A stretch of DNA of 64,000 nucleotides from Bryoerythrophyllum caledonicum (lineage: Eukaryota > Streptophyta > Bryopsida > Pottiales > Pottiaceae). The position numbers were made by a program, and so were the translations under genes. Positions within the stretch are counted from its first letter, which is position 1. Each line of letters starts with the position of its first letter. The DNA is taken from NCBI GenBank assembly GCA_963971425.1, contig OZ020517.1, positions 15,714,904 to 15,778,903 on the forward strand, read 5' to 3'. Shown piece by piece: positions 40,943-51,891 of the stretch. The notes under the pieces were generated by a model that was not told the origin of the DNA, did not search any database, and saw only the letters and a list, made by a program, of their open reading frames with translations.

Positions 40943-43024
40943 ATGGAGACGGCGTTTAACATCAACAACTGCAGCAAACACCATCAATATCAGGCTACCT
41001 CTTACACCCTTTTTTGCATTTGCATCTCATTGCTATCAATTCTCACTCACAGTCTGTCATACACACATAACATAGCTATCAACTTTGAAATAGTTGTACT
41101 AGATCAATACACCTTAGATGCACACACCACAACACCCCACGCTACTACCTGCTGCTACGTCCTAATTTCAGTCTACACGAAGAATCCAAAGTACATCTAC
41201 AGCCTAGGTCGAACATCAGGATCAGGAACCCAATCTAGCTACACTTTAATGCTTCGAAGAGACTCACTACCCTTAGAATCTAACCCAAACAACGTAGATT
41301 CTCAGATCTGCAAAGCTTCTCCCGAATGCAGTGTCCAGGAGACAGACACACTCAGCAACAGAGAATGCACAAGGATGTGCGCGAAACAGCAGCGGGAGTG
41401 GCAGAAAAAACCTGCCGACAACGCAACAACACCGAACAGATCAAGATTAGTTACGGTACTGCTTTGCCATATACTCATCTACAAAAAAGAATCAGACGAG
41501 GAAGGAGCAGGGAGGCGTAGCCCTAGATCCAGAACGCAATCAGATACCAGCCTTTACAGCACGGATCCTCCCTGCGAATCCTCTCCCAACTGCACAAATC
41601 AAGGTGAAGACACACGAGACAGGAGAAAGCGCGCGCAACAGCACAAAAGACAACAGAAGATACCTCTCGCCACAACACTGTCCAGATCAAGAGAAGACAC
41701 TACGTCGACACCTCAAATCTCTGATTGCAGCGAAGAACCAGAGAAGCACGGATCATGGAGGAGGAGCTCCAGATCAAAAACAACAACAATACCTCACCGA
41801 AAAGATGTGGGAACAGCACAAGAACTCGCACTTCACCCGAGCAGAAGAATCTCATACGTGGAAATCGATGTCGACAGAAGCCCTTTCCAGAGAGACTGCA
41901 ATCAATGGAGCCTGCAATCGTACAAGCTCAAAGACAAAGCACGACCCGCCAACCACCTCAAGTGCCATGACCGACAACTGACGCCGAACCCTGCAACAAC
42001 TCCAGCAACGGCAATATCATCAACACCAAATTTAGTGCGCAATCGAAGGGTGAGTATCAGCCATCAAGAAGAGATCGTCCGGCCAGGAGTACAACCTACG
42101 ACATCAAACCCTAAGCAGTCGCGCAGCCAGCCACCAAACCCTCAAAAACCTGAAACTCTAGACGGCCAACATTACTACAAATACCAGGTTTGCAGATGCT
42201 TCAAACCCTCTTCAGCTTGCACCATAACTGCTAAGCGCGTTCTCTTCTGTACCTCTGGCACATCACCTGCGGAGCTACTGACCAGCGAGGTCGTGAACGG
42301 CAACACGATAAGGCGGTCCGAACTTTGGAGAGCGAACACTTGCGGCCCAGTAGGGGAAGGTGGAGTCTACGCAGTGGGCAGTAGAGAGCCAACGCAGCCT
42401 GATCGAGGTCCTGGTGGCGATCCCTTCCGTCGTCTTCGCCAGTGTCGCACCACGCCTACAGCCCCAGTTCCGCTCCGCTTCGTCGTCGCTGCGCGTCTCC
42501 CCGGCGCGCATACACACCACCTGCTCGCTTGTCAACAGGACCACCTCCACGGGCCGCGCCCACAAACTACGGTGATTACCTTCCTCTTTGTACCATTGCT
42601 AAAATGTTTTTCCTTCCTGCAACCACCACATCCTGGCGTGCTGCTACTTCCAAACCATTATGAGTCTTACAGGAGCAACCCACTCGTAGGGGTTATTACC
42701 CCTTGGAGACACCCAAACAAGGAAGGCCAGGAAAGACTCGCGAGGAGCGGCCGCAGGAAAAGCATCGGATCAAATTCGGTCTGGCTGGCTCGTGGAGAAA
42801 AGTCCGAAGCGGCGTGCTGCCATCTCGGTTTCCAGCTGGAAGACCGCCCCTCGACGTGCTGGACGCCGGTGAGCAAGGCATGCTCCAGCCTTGCAAGCAC
42901 CTCAGTAGAGCCCCAGCAGAGGCAGGGATTCCGGGAGCACTCGAATTTGGAGAACTGCCGAACGGTGTGTAGACACCCCCCGTACCAGAGAAGAAAGTAC
43001 GAGCTAGTGTGCCCCTGCCCGTAG
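40943..43024 (+). CDS. Unrecognised 693-codon open frame in the leader of element 1
   Basis: A long frame without stops, rich in Ser, Thr, Arg and Pro (for example RSPRSRTQSDTSLYS). No domain or homologue is recognised. It shares DNA with another frame from 42703 that leads toward ORF1 (METPKQGRPGKTREERPQEK, stops at 42970 and 43078). The frame may simply reflect C-rich, stop-poor composition of the element leader. Confidence 0.25.
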   Translation: METAFNINNCSKHHQYQATSYTLFCICISLLSILTHSLSYTHNIAINFEIVVLDQYTLDAHTTTPHATTCCYVLISVYTKNPKYIYSLGRTSGSGTQSSYTLMLRRDSLPLESNPNNVDSQICKASPECSVQETDTLSNRECTRMCAKQQREWQKKPADNATTPNRSRLVTVLLCHILIYKKESDEEGAGRRSPRSRTQSDTSLYSTDPPCESSPNCTNQGEDTRDRRKRAQQHKRQQKIPLATTLSRSREDTTSTPQISDCSEEPEKHGSWRRSSRSKTTTIPHRKDVGTAQELALHPSRRISYVEIDVDRSPFQRDCNQWSLQSYKLKDKARPANHLKCHDRQLTPNPATTPATAISSTPNLVRNRRVSISHQEEIVRPGVQPTTSNPKQSRSQPPNPQKPETLDGQHYYKYQVCRCFKPSSACTITAKRVLFCTSGTSPAELLTSEVVNGNTIRRSELWRANTCGPVGEGGVYAVGSREPTQPDRGPGGDPFRRLRQCRTTPTAPVPLRFVVAARLPGAHTHHLLACQQDHLHGPRPQTTVITFLFVPLLKCFSFLQPPHPGVLLLPNHYESYRSNPLVGVITPWRHPNKEGQERLARSGRRKSIGSNSVWLARGEKSEAACCHLGFQLEDRPSTCWTPVSKACSSLASTSVEPQQRQGFREHSNLENCRTVCRHPPYQRRKYELVCPCP

Positions 43025-43107
43025 AAGGGACTGTCCCCACCTCCTACGCCCCAACGCCCGAGTCAACCACTCCACCATAATCTGACCTCATCAAACAGGC
43101 AGAGAGT

Positions 43108-45456
43108 ATGCTGGCGTCAACAGGTAGGAAGTCTGCCAAGAGGCAGACGGAACCTCTGGACGACAACGTCGTCAGAATGGAGAGTAATCCCCCTGGAAGT
43201 ACCGGCAAGAGAACGCTACAAGAAGCCAAGAAAGGAGGCCAAACCACACACAAGAAACCCACAAGGTTGGTGTTGCTGTGGTAGAAAATTCTTACTTTGT
43301 GAGGTTTGTGTAAACCGTCATTGTATGTTTTATGTACTTGATATAAAACTGCATTATGTGGAAAGATACACCATCAAATTCATTGGTGTATCTACGAAGT
43401 GTCTCTTTGCAATATGTATTAGAAGTAGCAAACTATGTAATGATATTTGTTATGTGTCAAGATTAATGTCTAGGAAAACTTTTGATAGTGGTGATAACAT
43501 GCATTGTGTGATATGTAATAGTAATAAGGTTGTATGGTATGTCAATTGCCCTGTCAATGTTTGTATACATGTTTGTTTAGTTAGCATTATGAAAGAGCAT
43601 TGCTACAATAGCAATAGTTCTCTTCGTCAGCTTTGTTCAATCAGCAAGTACAGGGAAAGAGTTATCATATTTGATACATTCTTATACCTGAACAAATTGC
43701 AACAAAAACCTTTCCTAGTCCATTCTCCTCTCCTACACAGCCCACAACTTAAATTGTGGAATGGAAGGCTGAATGTATCTAATGGAAATGCCCCTATACT
43801 TAAAAACATCTCTTTAAATCTCTTCTTTTTGTTTCGTAGAACATACTCACCAGCTGAAGCGTCTTCTTGCTCCAACAAAGTTGATACGAATGACATGGAC
43901 GTGACACCCACAAAACAATTACAATTGGAGAAAGAAGCATGCACATCCCTCGAGGTAATTTCGGTCAAACGTGCGAGACCCCCTTATTGGCTTGGCTTTC
44001 ATGCTTTGAATGCTTTAGGACAACTTCGTGAGGGTCCTAGAGTCAAACATCTCAGTGTAAGTGAGATGAAGTTGGAAGGAATGAGTGATAAAGAAGCGCT
44101 AGAAGCATGTGAAGCGAATATGTCCTTCCCGTACGTCACACAAGAGCAATGGCCCAATTCCAGAGAGGATGGGAAAAAGGGGAACCATCTAAATCTAACC
44201 CAACTACCATGTGATGTGGAAGTGGATGAATTTGGTTTTTCCCTTGATTACCAAGTAGCAATCTCTTTTGAAATTGGAGAGTGTATACTCTCTAAAGATA
44301 TTGTGTTACAATTGGTCAAAGAAAGACTTGCGCATATGAAAATAGCATTGGGGGAACGAATGGCACAACCAATCGCCATAATGTGCCTTCACAAGTCGGA
44401 TCAATGGAGTGGTGTAGTTAAAATTCATCTAAAAGCACCCGAAATAGATGCATGTAGCCTCCTTACAGGGATCCGTCCCTTTATCCTGAAATTGGATGAA
44501 ACTCTCTTTGTTAGGGGTAAGGTATGCAAGTCCTTCGACTCTATTGCAATCCAAAGACTCCTATCCGTCAGAATTAGTAGTCCCTCCCTAAAAGACAAAA
44601 AGTGGTTTGAGGTCCTCTTTGATATTGTCAATGAAGGGTTTAAAAGAGGAGTAGATCATGAGGTAACTACGGTGACAAAGAAGGATATAGCAGATTTTGC
44701 ATGGGTGAAAGCACCAACACCAGATGAAGCTAACAAATTAAAAACCAAAAGATTTATGCGGAGAGTGAGGTGTTTATGCCAGTGTTTGCTAAATGGGGAA
44801 AAATGACAGAGGATGAGAAAGCCAAGAAGAATGCTGTAGTTCTAATTGCTCAAAACTTGAACAAAACGAAGTCCACCCATGAGCTAGAGACTGCCATCAA
44901 AGGATTTATGGGGGAAGAAAATGTTGTAAGCATCTATTTTGGACTTGAGAATGATAAACATGTAGGGAGTTGCAATGTGGAGTGCAAAAATGTTGCGGTT
45001 TACAAGAAGTATTTAAACAAATGTGAGAAAATGCTTAATAAGTATGTGGAATTCATTGCGCACCCTCGTAGCATGGATGGAAAATTGAAACCAAGCCCGG
45101 AGGAGCTAACAAGGCTAGGGTTCTCGGATATCAATACTGCCATCGCCAACACAATAGAAACCCTAAACATCACCACGGGAGAGACCTACAATAAAAAGGA
45201 CATTAATAATCTAATTGATGTCGCGATTGCCAGAAACTCGAAAGCCACAATGGGAGAAATTCGGCAAGAAATGGATAACCTCAAAGAAGTGATTGTTTCG
45301 GAGGCCAAGACTTATGTGGATTCCGTGCAATTGGAGCAAATCAAAAACACGAGTGCACTCCGCGCAGAGATAAGACTCTTGCAGAATCGAATGAAGTCCT
45401 CCATGGCTATCATGGATCAGCTTTTACCAGAAGAATCCATGGACCAAACAAACTAG
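43108..45456 (+). pseudogene. LINE element 1 ORF1 (gag-like), frameshifted
   Basis: The conserved part starts near ATG 43894 (MDVTPTKQLQLEKE). It runs in one frame to about 44770 (YWLGFHALNALGQLREGP, HLNLTQLPCDVEVDEFG, TGIRPFILKLDETLFVRGKV) and then in the next frame to TAG 45456 (EELTRLGFSDINTAIANTIE, IRLLQNRMKSSMA). Element 2 ORF1 aligns along the whole length (GIRPFILKIEEELVVGKV, GFDDINTAIVNT), which shows the frame change is a mutation. No CCHC knuckle is visible; the C-terminus looks coiled-coil. A Lys-rich N-terminus at 43108-43265 (STGKRTLQEAKKGGQTTHKK) could join by a phase-compatible 576-bp intron. ORF1 proteins of LINEs bind RNA, but the fold here is unrecognised. Confidence 0.65.
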
Positions 45457-45527
45457 TTTGGACAAATGCAACGGGGGAGAATATAAAACAAAAAACCTTT
45501 TATAAATACTACAAAAACCTTAGAAAC

Positions 45528-45865
<338 letters not shown>

Positions 45866-45939
45866 AAACACAACTACAACACCCTAGACCCCTCTCACCA
45901 GTAACTATAAACATTACTCATTGCAAACTACTAATTATA

Positions 45940-45972
45940 ATTTGCGGAGACATTGAAACCAACCCCGGCCCA
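45940..45972 (+). other. 2A-like ribosome-skipping motif at the ORF2 start of element 1
   Basis: In frame with ORF2, the codons before ATG 45973 read LLIIICGDIETNPGP followed by Met, matching the 2A consensus D(V/I)ExNPGP preceded by hydrophobic residues. 2A peptides make ribosomes skip the last Gly-Pro bond, here releasing ORF2. Similar motifs are known at ORF2 starts of some CR1/L2 and trypanosome L1 elements. The frame is open upstream through the poly-Asn tract to TAA 45484. Confidence 0.8.
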
Positions 45973-48900
45973 ATGCCAAATGTCTTCCACAACCACCCAA
46001 AAATACACAAAAGATTATCAAAAATATATTTTATTCCGAACACTATAAAACTACACCCCGAATATCAACACCTAGCATCTTCCTTTGCACCACTCCTAAA
46101 AAGTAATCACATACTTTACCAAAATTACTCCACCCTCTACCCCAACATTTCCCGCTACATACATAAAAAAAAAAACAACCACCCACCCACACATATCTTA
46201 TTCGCCATAATTACCACCCTTCACCCTTCAATAGACGAATGCAATAACATCACTAACCAAAATTCTACCAACACAAACCCAACACATTGGACAAATATAC
46301 TACTAAACACCTTATCCGCTCTAAATAATCCCCCTGAAAGACACATAGATACACTCCACCCATATACTAAATTCCTAGAAGAAAATCAACACCTTTTCGA
46401 ACACAAAACTTCTCTACACAATGACCTATACAACTTTATCCATAGCCAAACCATACCTCCTTCCACCACTGAACTACAACTAAAATTTCCCTACTTTCCA
46501 CACAATCTCATCCTTGAAGCACTTAGATGCTATGAACCAATTAATGATTACACGCACCCCACCCCGACACCCGCCTACATTCCCCCCTCGCTTTGTAACC
46601 ATGACAATACAAACAATAGAAATACATATATAGTTACATGGAACGCCTCAACGTTAAACACTGCCTTACCATGCATCCACAATCTAACCGCCCACACCGA
46701 CACACCACCCGCCATAATTGCTATACAGGAAACTAAAATAACAGCTACCAAATCCACAAAATATATTCAAAAAACATTCCCTGATTATAAACTTATATTT
46801 AACAACACTCATTCTCTCACACGTTGCATCCAACAACGAAGGCCATATACACCAGCAAGAGGAGGTCTACTCATGCTCATACATCAATCACATGCTTTCC
46901 CCGGGAATATTACTAAAATCCCTACCCCGGCCAATATATCACCATATCTCCAGATGATTGAAATTACTAACCGACCCCTCCAACCATGGCTCATTCTCCA
47001 CCTATACATGCCCTCGCACATAAAAGACTCTAGGCTTATTCCGGAAATCCAAAATTCCATCACTTCACAAATAAATACACACCCTAATCATACAATAATA
47101 CTGTGCGGAGACTTTAACCGAGACATCGCCCTTATTGGAAGACAAAACGGAGGGATTGTCACTCCTTCACTTGACATAGACTATCAATGGCAAAACTATA
47201 CGAATAACCTAGAATTACATTTAATTCCAACCGATACACAATACTCCCGACAAGGTGGTCTTAATTACACTCACACTAGCCTAATTGATGGATTTTACAT
47301 TAAAACACCTAACCATACTCGATATACATCTATCAATAATACCTCAACCAACTTAAACTCGGACCACTTCCCAATACAACTTAATATACCTCACAACACC
47401 CTTATAAGTAGACCCCCCACTACCATCCAATCAAATGATATTAAAATATTAAACCCCATCCCAAAAGAAAACCTTGACAACTTTAATATAATATTCTTCG
47501 AAAAAAATTCACTACAAATAGACTCCCTTACAGATACTCTTTCTAACCACCAACACCTCACACATATCCAATGGCAAGAAGCCTGCACGACTCTTGACAA
47601 ACTTATTACCAAAATTTCTACTACACTAGAAATGACTTGTAAAGCGCCTCCAATACCACAACTCACACCTAGAACTTCAAAACAAGGGGGGTATCTCCCA
47701 AGAAAACTAGCCAAAAAGTGGAAACAACATCTTGCCGCATACCACGCTATTCGCAAAACAATTTATATTGCCAAAACCAACCAAAATTGGCAAACCCATC
47801 CCATACTCTCCGAACTACAAAACCTCCATTATTCCCAAATCCCACAAGTACCACCACCCAACACCCCCCACGAAGACTGGCTAAAAGACATTGCAAACAT
47901 TGCAAAAATTGCCAATAAAGAAGCTCCAAAAATTACTACAAAATATGCAAGGAAATGTGTCAGAAAAGCTATTTCTAAATATCGACAATTATACGAAACC
48001 AGCCCAAAAAAGATTAATAGAAAAGTCTTCAAAGACAACACAAACCTACCACTAGACTGTATTTTAGACCAAAACAATAATATATTAACCAGCCCAGATG
48101 ACATTGCAAACGAAGTACATCTTCAGCAATCCATAAACAATAGACCAACCATCCCCCCATGCCATTTTCAACCACAACATACACCAACATGCACATGCGG
48201 AGTTAGACAATACCCGTGGCATGATTTAGACGGATTTACTATTGATAAAAGAGGCGAACCAACAACACCTCTCCACACATATTATAACAGAGACACATAC
48301 AACATTTGCCTAAAAAATCTGGGAAACAATAAAGCCCCTGGCCCGGACCATATACCTAACTCAATTCTAAAAAACATGCCCCCAAGATTCCACGATCTCC
48401 TATCATTATTTTTCCTTCATTGTTACAAACAAAAATCCATTCCCGCATCTTGGAAAACAAGTCTAACAATCTTACTATACAAAAAAGGCAACCCATCCGC
48501 ACTATCTAACCACCGACCTATTGCCTTAGCTAACACCATTTACAAATTATATACTAGTACACTCACATCAATACTATCGGCATACGGAGAAATACACCAA
48601 ATATTACACGAAAGCCAAGAAGGGTTTAGAGCCGAGAGAAGTACCACACGGCAACTTCAAACCCTCATTGCCGCGCTTGAGGATGCAAAATTCACGAATA
48701 AAGACATTTACATACTCTATATTGACTTCAAAAATGCATTTGGCTCCATTGACCATCCTCGATTGTTAGCAGTTATGAGTGATCTTGGGTACCCGGAAGA
48801 CGCAGTCACACTGATTGGCAATATATACTCCCAATCTACCACTACATACGTCGGAGAATATTTTGGTAAAACACGCCCTATCCCCATCCAACGTGGTACC

Positions 48901-50151
48901 ATCCAAGGCGACACATTGAGCCCGTACCTCTTTATTATCTTTCTAGAACCTCTATTGAGATGGCTTCAAAGAGGCAATAATGGCTACACATTTGGAACCT
49001 CTAAAATTACAGTAAACTCGGCCGCATATGCCGACGATCTAGCAGCCATCTCCGGACGGCTCAAATCACTTCAAATTCAATTAGACAAAATAGACAAATT
49101 CTGTATATGGACCGGGATGGAACTCGGAGTCCAAAAATGTGCCGTAACCGGATGCCCAAACAAATCCAAAATAAATCCGACCGCCTTCAAAGCCCTTATC
49201 CAAGCTACCAATATTCAATATCGCAACCAACCAATTCCGGTTCTCAACCAAAACCAACCCTACATATACCTTGGAATAAACCTAGTCCCATCGTTAAAAT
49301 GGAAAATTCAAATTCACGCTACTACTACAAAACTTATTAAACAATGCAAGGAACTTACACTATGTCCGGCCACATTGCAACAGAAAATAAAAATGATAGA
49401 TACCGTCATACGCCCGGGTATCTCATATAGCTTCTATGCGGTCCCCTATTCCATGCCCGCCATAAACAAACTTGACAAAAAAATCATAGCCATACAAAAG
49501 AAAGTATGTGGACTCCCCAATTGTACGCCCAATGTCATAACACAACTCCCCCACGAACTATTCGGATTAGAAGCCTTTTCCCTTAAAAATGCCTACCTAC
49601 GTTGCATTGGAGAACAACTCCAGAATGCACTTAACGATAAAGGACGACTAGGAATAATTTACAGTGGACTCCTTCGGCACATCCTTGCCATTTATGGAGG
49701 AGCACAATACCTCCAAAGACTTAAAAAATCCGATTGTCTCAGATCTCCCATTACCCGCACACTTTTTTTACTCAAAACAGAGGGCAAAACATTTCTAGAA
49801 AGCACACTAGAAGATTTCCTACTAGGCCCCGCACCGCTCGAACAAAATTGGGCAAATGAAATACACAACCTCCCTAGACTTCACCGACAATTATCCGCCA
49901 GACTCCTACAAAAACTTTTTTCTGTAAACATTACTGATCTAAAACAAATTACACTACCAAATGGAACAGAAGAAGAACGCCGGTTCCCGAAGGGAACCGG
50001 CATGAATAAAGTGTCTGTTCGTTCCATTGCTAAGACCATGCCCACCGGACAAGGAATTAGCGAACTGGAACTACTTCCCCCTTTCGAGGGTAGACACTAT
50101 GTAACGAGTAGCCAGAAACCAACCAACAACGACCAACCACGACCAAACTAA
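45973..50151 (+). CDS. LINE element 1 ORF2: APE endonuclease and reverse transcriptase
   Basis: ORF2 of a non-LTR retrotransposon. About 215 residues of unknown N-terminal domain follow the 2A motif. An APE/EEP nuclease comes next, at residues about 217-475 (TWNAST, IQETK, LCGDFNRD at about 376, SDHFPI at about 462). The RT follows: NNKAPGPDHIPNSIL near 785, YIDFKNAFGSID near 915, GTIQGDTLSPYLF and AAYADDLA near 1018. The frame is intact to NGT at about 49967. The last 61 codons (EEERRFPKGTG onward) are antisense readings of element 2's 3' UTR, so the true ORF2 is truncated there. RNase H and the second nuclease seen in element 2 are missing. APE nicks DNA and RT copies RNA at the nick. Confidence 0.9.
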   Translation: MPNVFHNHPKIHKRLSKIYFIPNTIKLHPEYQHLASSFAPLLKSNHILYQNYSTLYPNISRYIHKKKNNHPPTHILFAIITTLHPSIDECNNITNQNSTNTNPTHWTNILLNTLSALNNPPERHIDTLHPYTKFLEENQHLFEHKTSLHNDLYNFIHSQTIPPSTTELQLKFPYFPHNLILEALRCYEPINDYTHPTPTPAYIPPSLCNHDNTNNRNTYIVTWNASTLNTALPCIHNLTAHTDTPPAIIAIQETKITATKSTKYIQKTFPDYKLIFNNTHSLTRCIQQRRPYTPARGGLLMLIHQSHAFPGNITKIPTPANISPYLQMIEITNRPLQPWLILHLYMPSHIKDSRLIPEIQNSITSQINTHPNHTIILCGDFNRDIALIGRQNGGIVTPSLDIDYQWQNYTNNLELHLIPTDTQYSRQGGLNYTHTSLIDGFYIKTPNHTRYTSINNTSTNLNSDHFPIQLNIPHNTLISRPPTTIQSNDIKILNPIPKENLDNFNIIFFEKNSLQIDSLTDTLSNHQHLTHIQWQEACTTLDKLITKISTTLEMTCKAPPIPQLTPRTSKQGGYLPRKLAKKWKQHLAAYHAIRKTIYIAKTNQNWQTHPILSELQNLHYSQIPQVPPPNTPHEDWLKDIANIAKIANKEAPKITTKYARKCVRKAISKYRQLYETSPKKINRKVFKDNTNLPLDCILDQNNNILTSPDDIANEVHLQQSINNRPTIPPCHFQPQHTPTCTCGVRQYPWHDLDGFTIDKRGEPTTPLHTYYNRDTYNICLKNLGNNKAPGPDHIPNSILKNMPPRFHDLLSLFFLHCYKQKSIPASWKTSLTILLYKKGNPSALSNHRPIALANTIYKLYTSTLTSILSAYGEIHQILHESQEGFRAERSTTRQLQTLIAALEDAKFTNKDIYILYIDFKNAFGSIDHPRLLAVMSDLGYPEDAVTLIGNIYSQSTTTYVGEYFGKTRPIPIQRGTIQGDTLSPYLFIIFLEPLLRWLQRGNNGYTFGTSKITVNSAAYADDLAAISGRLKSLQIQLDKIDKFCIWTGMELGVQKCAVTGCPNKSKINPTAFKALIQATNIQYRNQPIPVLNQNQPYIYLGINLVPSLKWKIQIHATTTKLIKQCKELTLCPATLQQKIKMIDTVIRPGISYSFYAVPYSMPAINKLDKKIIAIQKKVCGLPNCTPNVITQLPHELFGLEAFSLKNAYLRCIGEQLQNALNDKGRLGIIYSGLLRHILAIYGGAQYLQRLKKSDCLRSPITRTLFLLKTEGKTFLESTLEDFLLGPAPLEQNWANEIHNLPRLHRQLSARLLQKLFSVNITDLKQITLPNGTEEERRFPKGTGMNKVSVRSIAKTMPTGQGISELELLPPFEGRHYVTSSQKPTNNDQPRPN

Positions 50152-50214
50152 CTAAACAACAAAAAGCAAAATCAAACAGGCAGCCAATCAGGAAGAGACA
50201 GAGTGGCAAAGTTC
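49968..50214 (-). other. 3' UTR of element 2 with terminal hairpin
   Basis: After the ORF stop the minus strand runs to a terminal stem GCCGGTTCCC-TTC-GGGAACCGGC, then GTTCTTCTTC. Upstream pairing options include GGCATG/CATGCC, AGTGTCT/AGACACT and a CCCT-TTCG-AGGG hairpin (plus-strand reading). The last 128 bp recur at 38774-38911 with a target-site duplication. The hairpin and tail are probably the RT recognition end. Confidence 0.7.
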
Positions 50215-51891
50215 CTAAGGGGGGTCTTGCCTATCAGGAAGGACTTGGTTGTTTTCGATTTTGCGTTTATGCAGTAAAATAGACATGGCATGTTGAATAG
50301 CGATGGTGTTGATATTTTTAAAGGTAGTTTTAATTGTATCAATGGGTATCTTGAAGGTATCTTCGAGAGTTTTCATAGATGGGATAAAGGTGGTGGCACG
50401 AGCGCCGGATGTGATAACAATAAGGGGGTCCACATTCCAGCCGAGGGCAATGATGTCGTCTATGAGGGGTTGGTATTTATCTATTTTGTTTTGTATTGTT
50501 TCCGGGGAGAATCTATCGTTGCAATATGTAAATTCGATGAATTGAATGGTGTAGGCTTGGTTGATGTTCTCGGGTGGTGGGTCGTTGTATGGTAAACCTT
50601 TGACACAAAGAATGTCCGGTTTGAGCCTAGCGTTGCAATGACATCTTTGGGTCATACATGAGCATGGAAGTAGCCATGGGGGGACCGTGTTTTCTTGTGG
50701 ATTGCTATTAAAAGTGCCGGCGTTCATAAGTATAAAACATCTCGATTTATTGTAGGAGGTGATTAGTTTTTGGACTTCCCATACCGCTTTGTTATGTCTT
50801 TTAACAATTAGGGAGTGTATGTGGTGGTTTTGGCATTTGAGTAGCACATGAAGCCATGTGTCGGGGTCCGTTGAGGGGCATATGGGGCATGTTATGGATG
50901 GGAATCTTTCTATTCCAAAGAAGAGTTGTTTGCGAGCGTTTCCCATGTACTGACCCGTACGGAATTTGATGAGGCACGTTATTTGTGAGTCTGAGATGAT
51001 GGGATTTTTCCAAAAGTTTGTAGAGAGTTCATTGTCTATGTCGTTATTATTAGTCCATTTTTCTATGTTAGGAATATTTTCTGAGATTGTATCCAGGTTG
51101 TTGTAGAGGTCTTGTTTTTTGAGATATTTGCCCAGAAATCTAATTGGGCCTTTGTCGGGGGTATCTTCTTTGGAAGGCCAATCTTCTTTTTGAAAGTAGT
51201 ATGGGGTGGCATGAGCATGTTCGTGAGGGTCTTTGGCGTTTTTGTGTGTTTTTTCTCGGCCTTCTTTTGCAAGTTTGTCTGCTTGTTCGTTGCCATCAAT
51301 GTTGGCATGGACTCTGACTTTGTGAAGGGTTGTGATTTGTGTACGTTTTTGTAACATTTGTACCATTGATGTTAGTATGGTGTGGTCGGGGTGACTGTTG
51401 TGAAGGGTTGGGTGTGTTATTTGAGTGTTTAGTAGGTAGAGTGCATTTATACAATCGGTGAATATATGTGCAGGTTCATTTTTGTATTTTGTTGTGATGA
51501 TTTGTAGTGTTTTGTGAATGGCCATGAGTTCTGCTCTGAGGATATTTTGTAGTCCATGGAGTCTTTTGGCTAGTTTAATTTCCTTGGTGGAATTATATAT
51601 GCCATAGCCAGCTTTTTCTCTTCGCCAAGAGCCCGGGCTAATTTGTTCCGGTGGTTTAAAGGAGCCGTCGGTGTAATAACTGTATGCGGGGTTAAATTTT
51701 GGTGTGGTATGAGTTGGATAGTCTGGGAGAGGGGGAGGTATGATGGAGTAGTTTAATGTGTTGTTGTCATAGTTTAATTTTGACCATTTTTTACTTTTGT
51801 TTACGGGGGTTTGTATGGGTGTTGGTGGGGCCGGTTTTGTGTATGGTCGTTGTATGTCTAGATTGTCTGTTATGGAGGTAAGTTCCGCAAG
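50215..51891 (-). pseudogene. Element 2 ORF2, part 3: RNase H and REL-like endonuclease
   Basis: Same frame as the RT part but separated by TAA 51892-51894. RNase H residues are all visible: SYYTDGSFKPP (first Asp), LRAELMAIHK (Glu), HIFTDCINALYLL (Asp) and HANIDGNEQADKLAKEG (His, Asp). Then comes a CCHC-type motif (CPICPSTDPDTWLHVLLKC) followed by RHNKAVWEV. A PD-(D/E)XK-like core follows: LKPDILCVKG, IQFIEFTYCNDRF, then QNKIDKYQPLIDDIIALGW. This layout matches the restriction-like endonuclease end of R2/Dualen-type elements. The frame is open from the TAA to the stop at 50215. RNase H removes the RNA template; REL would give a second DNA-cutting activity. Confidence 0.75.

Noticed and set aside
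40676-40987. 103-codon minus-strand ORF at the start of element 1
   Set aside because: No recognisable domain, and it lies in the presumed leader of the retrotransposon opposite the coding strand.
43325-43842. N-terminal 170 codons of the long frame before ORF1 as genuine protein
   Set aside because: T-rich, Cys/Ile-rich composition unlike the rest, no counterpart in element 2 ORF1, and bounded by a good splice acceptor.
49968-50151. EEERRSPKxAG as a conserved protein motif shared by three sites
   Set aside because: The shared frame is coincidental: the DNA is the antisense 3' UTR hairpin of the LINE, and at 38.8 kb it has a target-site duplication and no ORF.
49968-50214. Hammerhead or HDV-like ribozyme in the LINE 3' UTR
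   Set aside because: No CTGATGA/GAAA core and no recognisable HDV nested double pseudoknot was found by eye.
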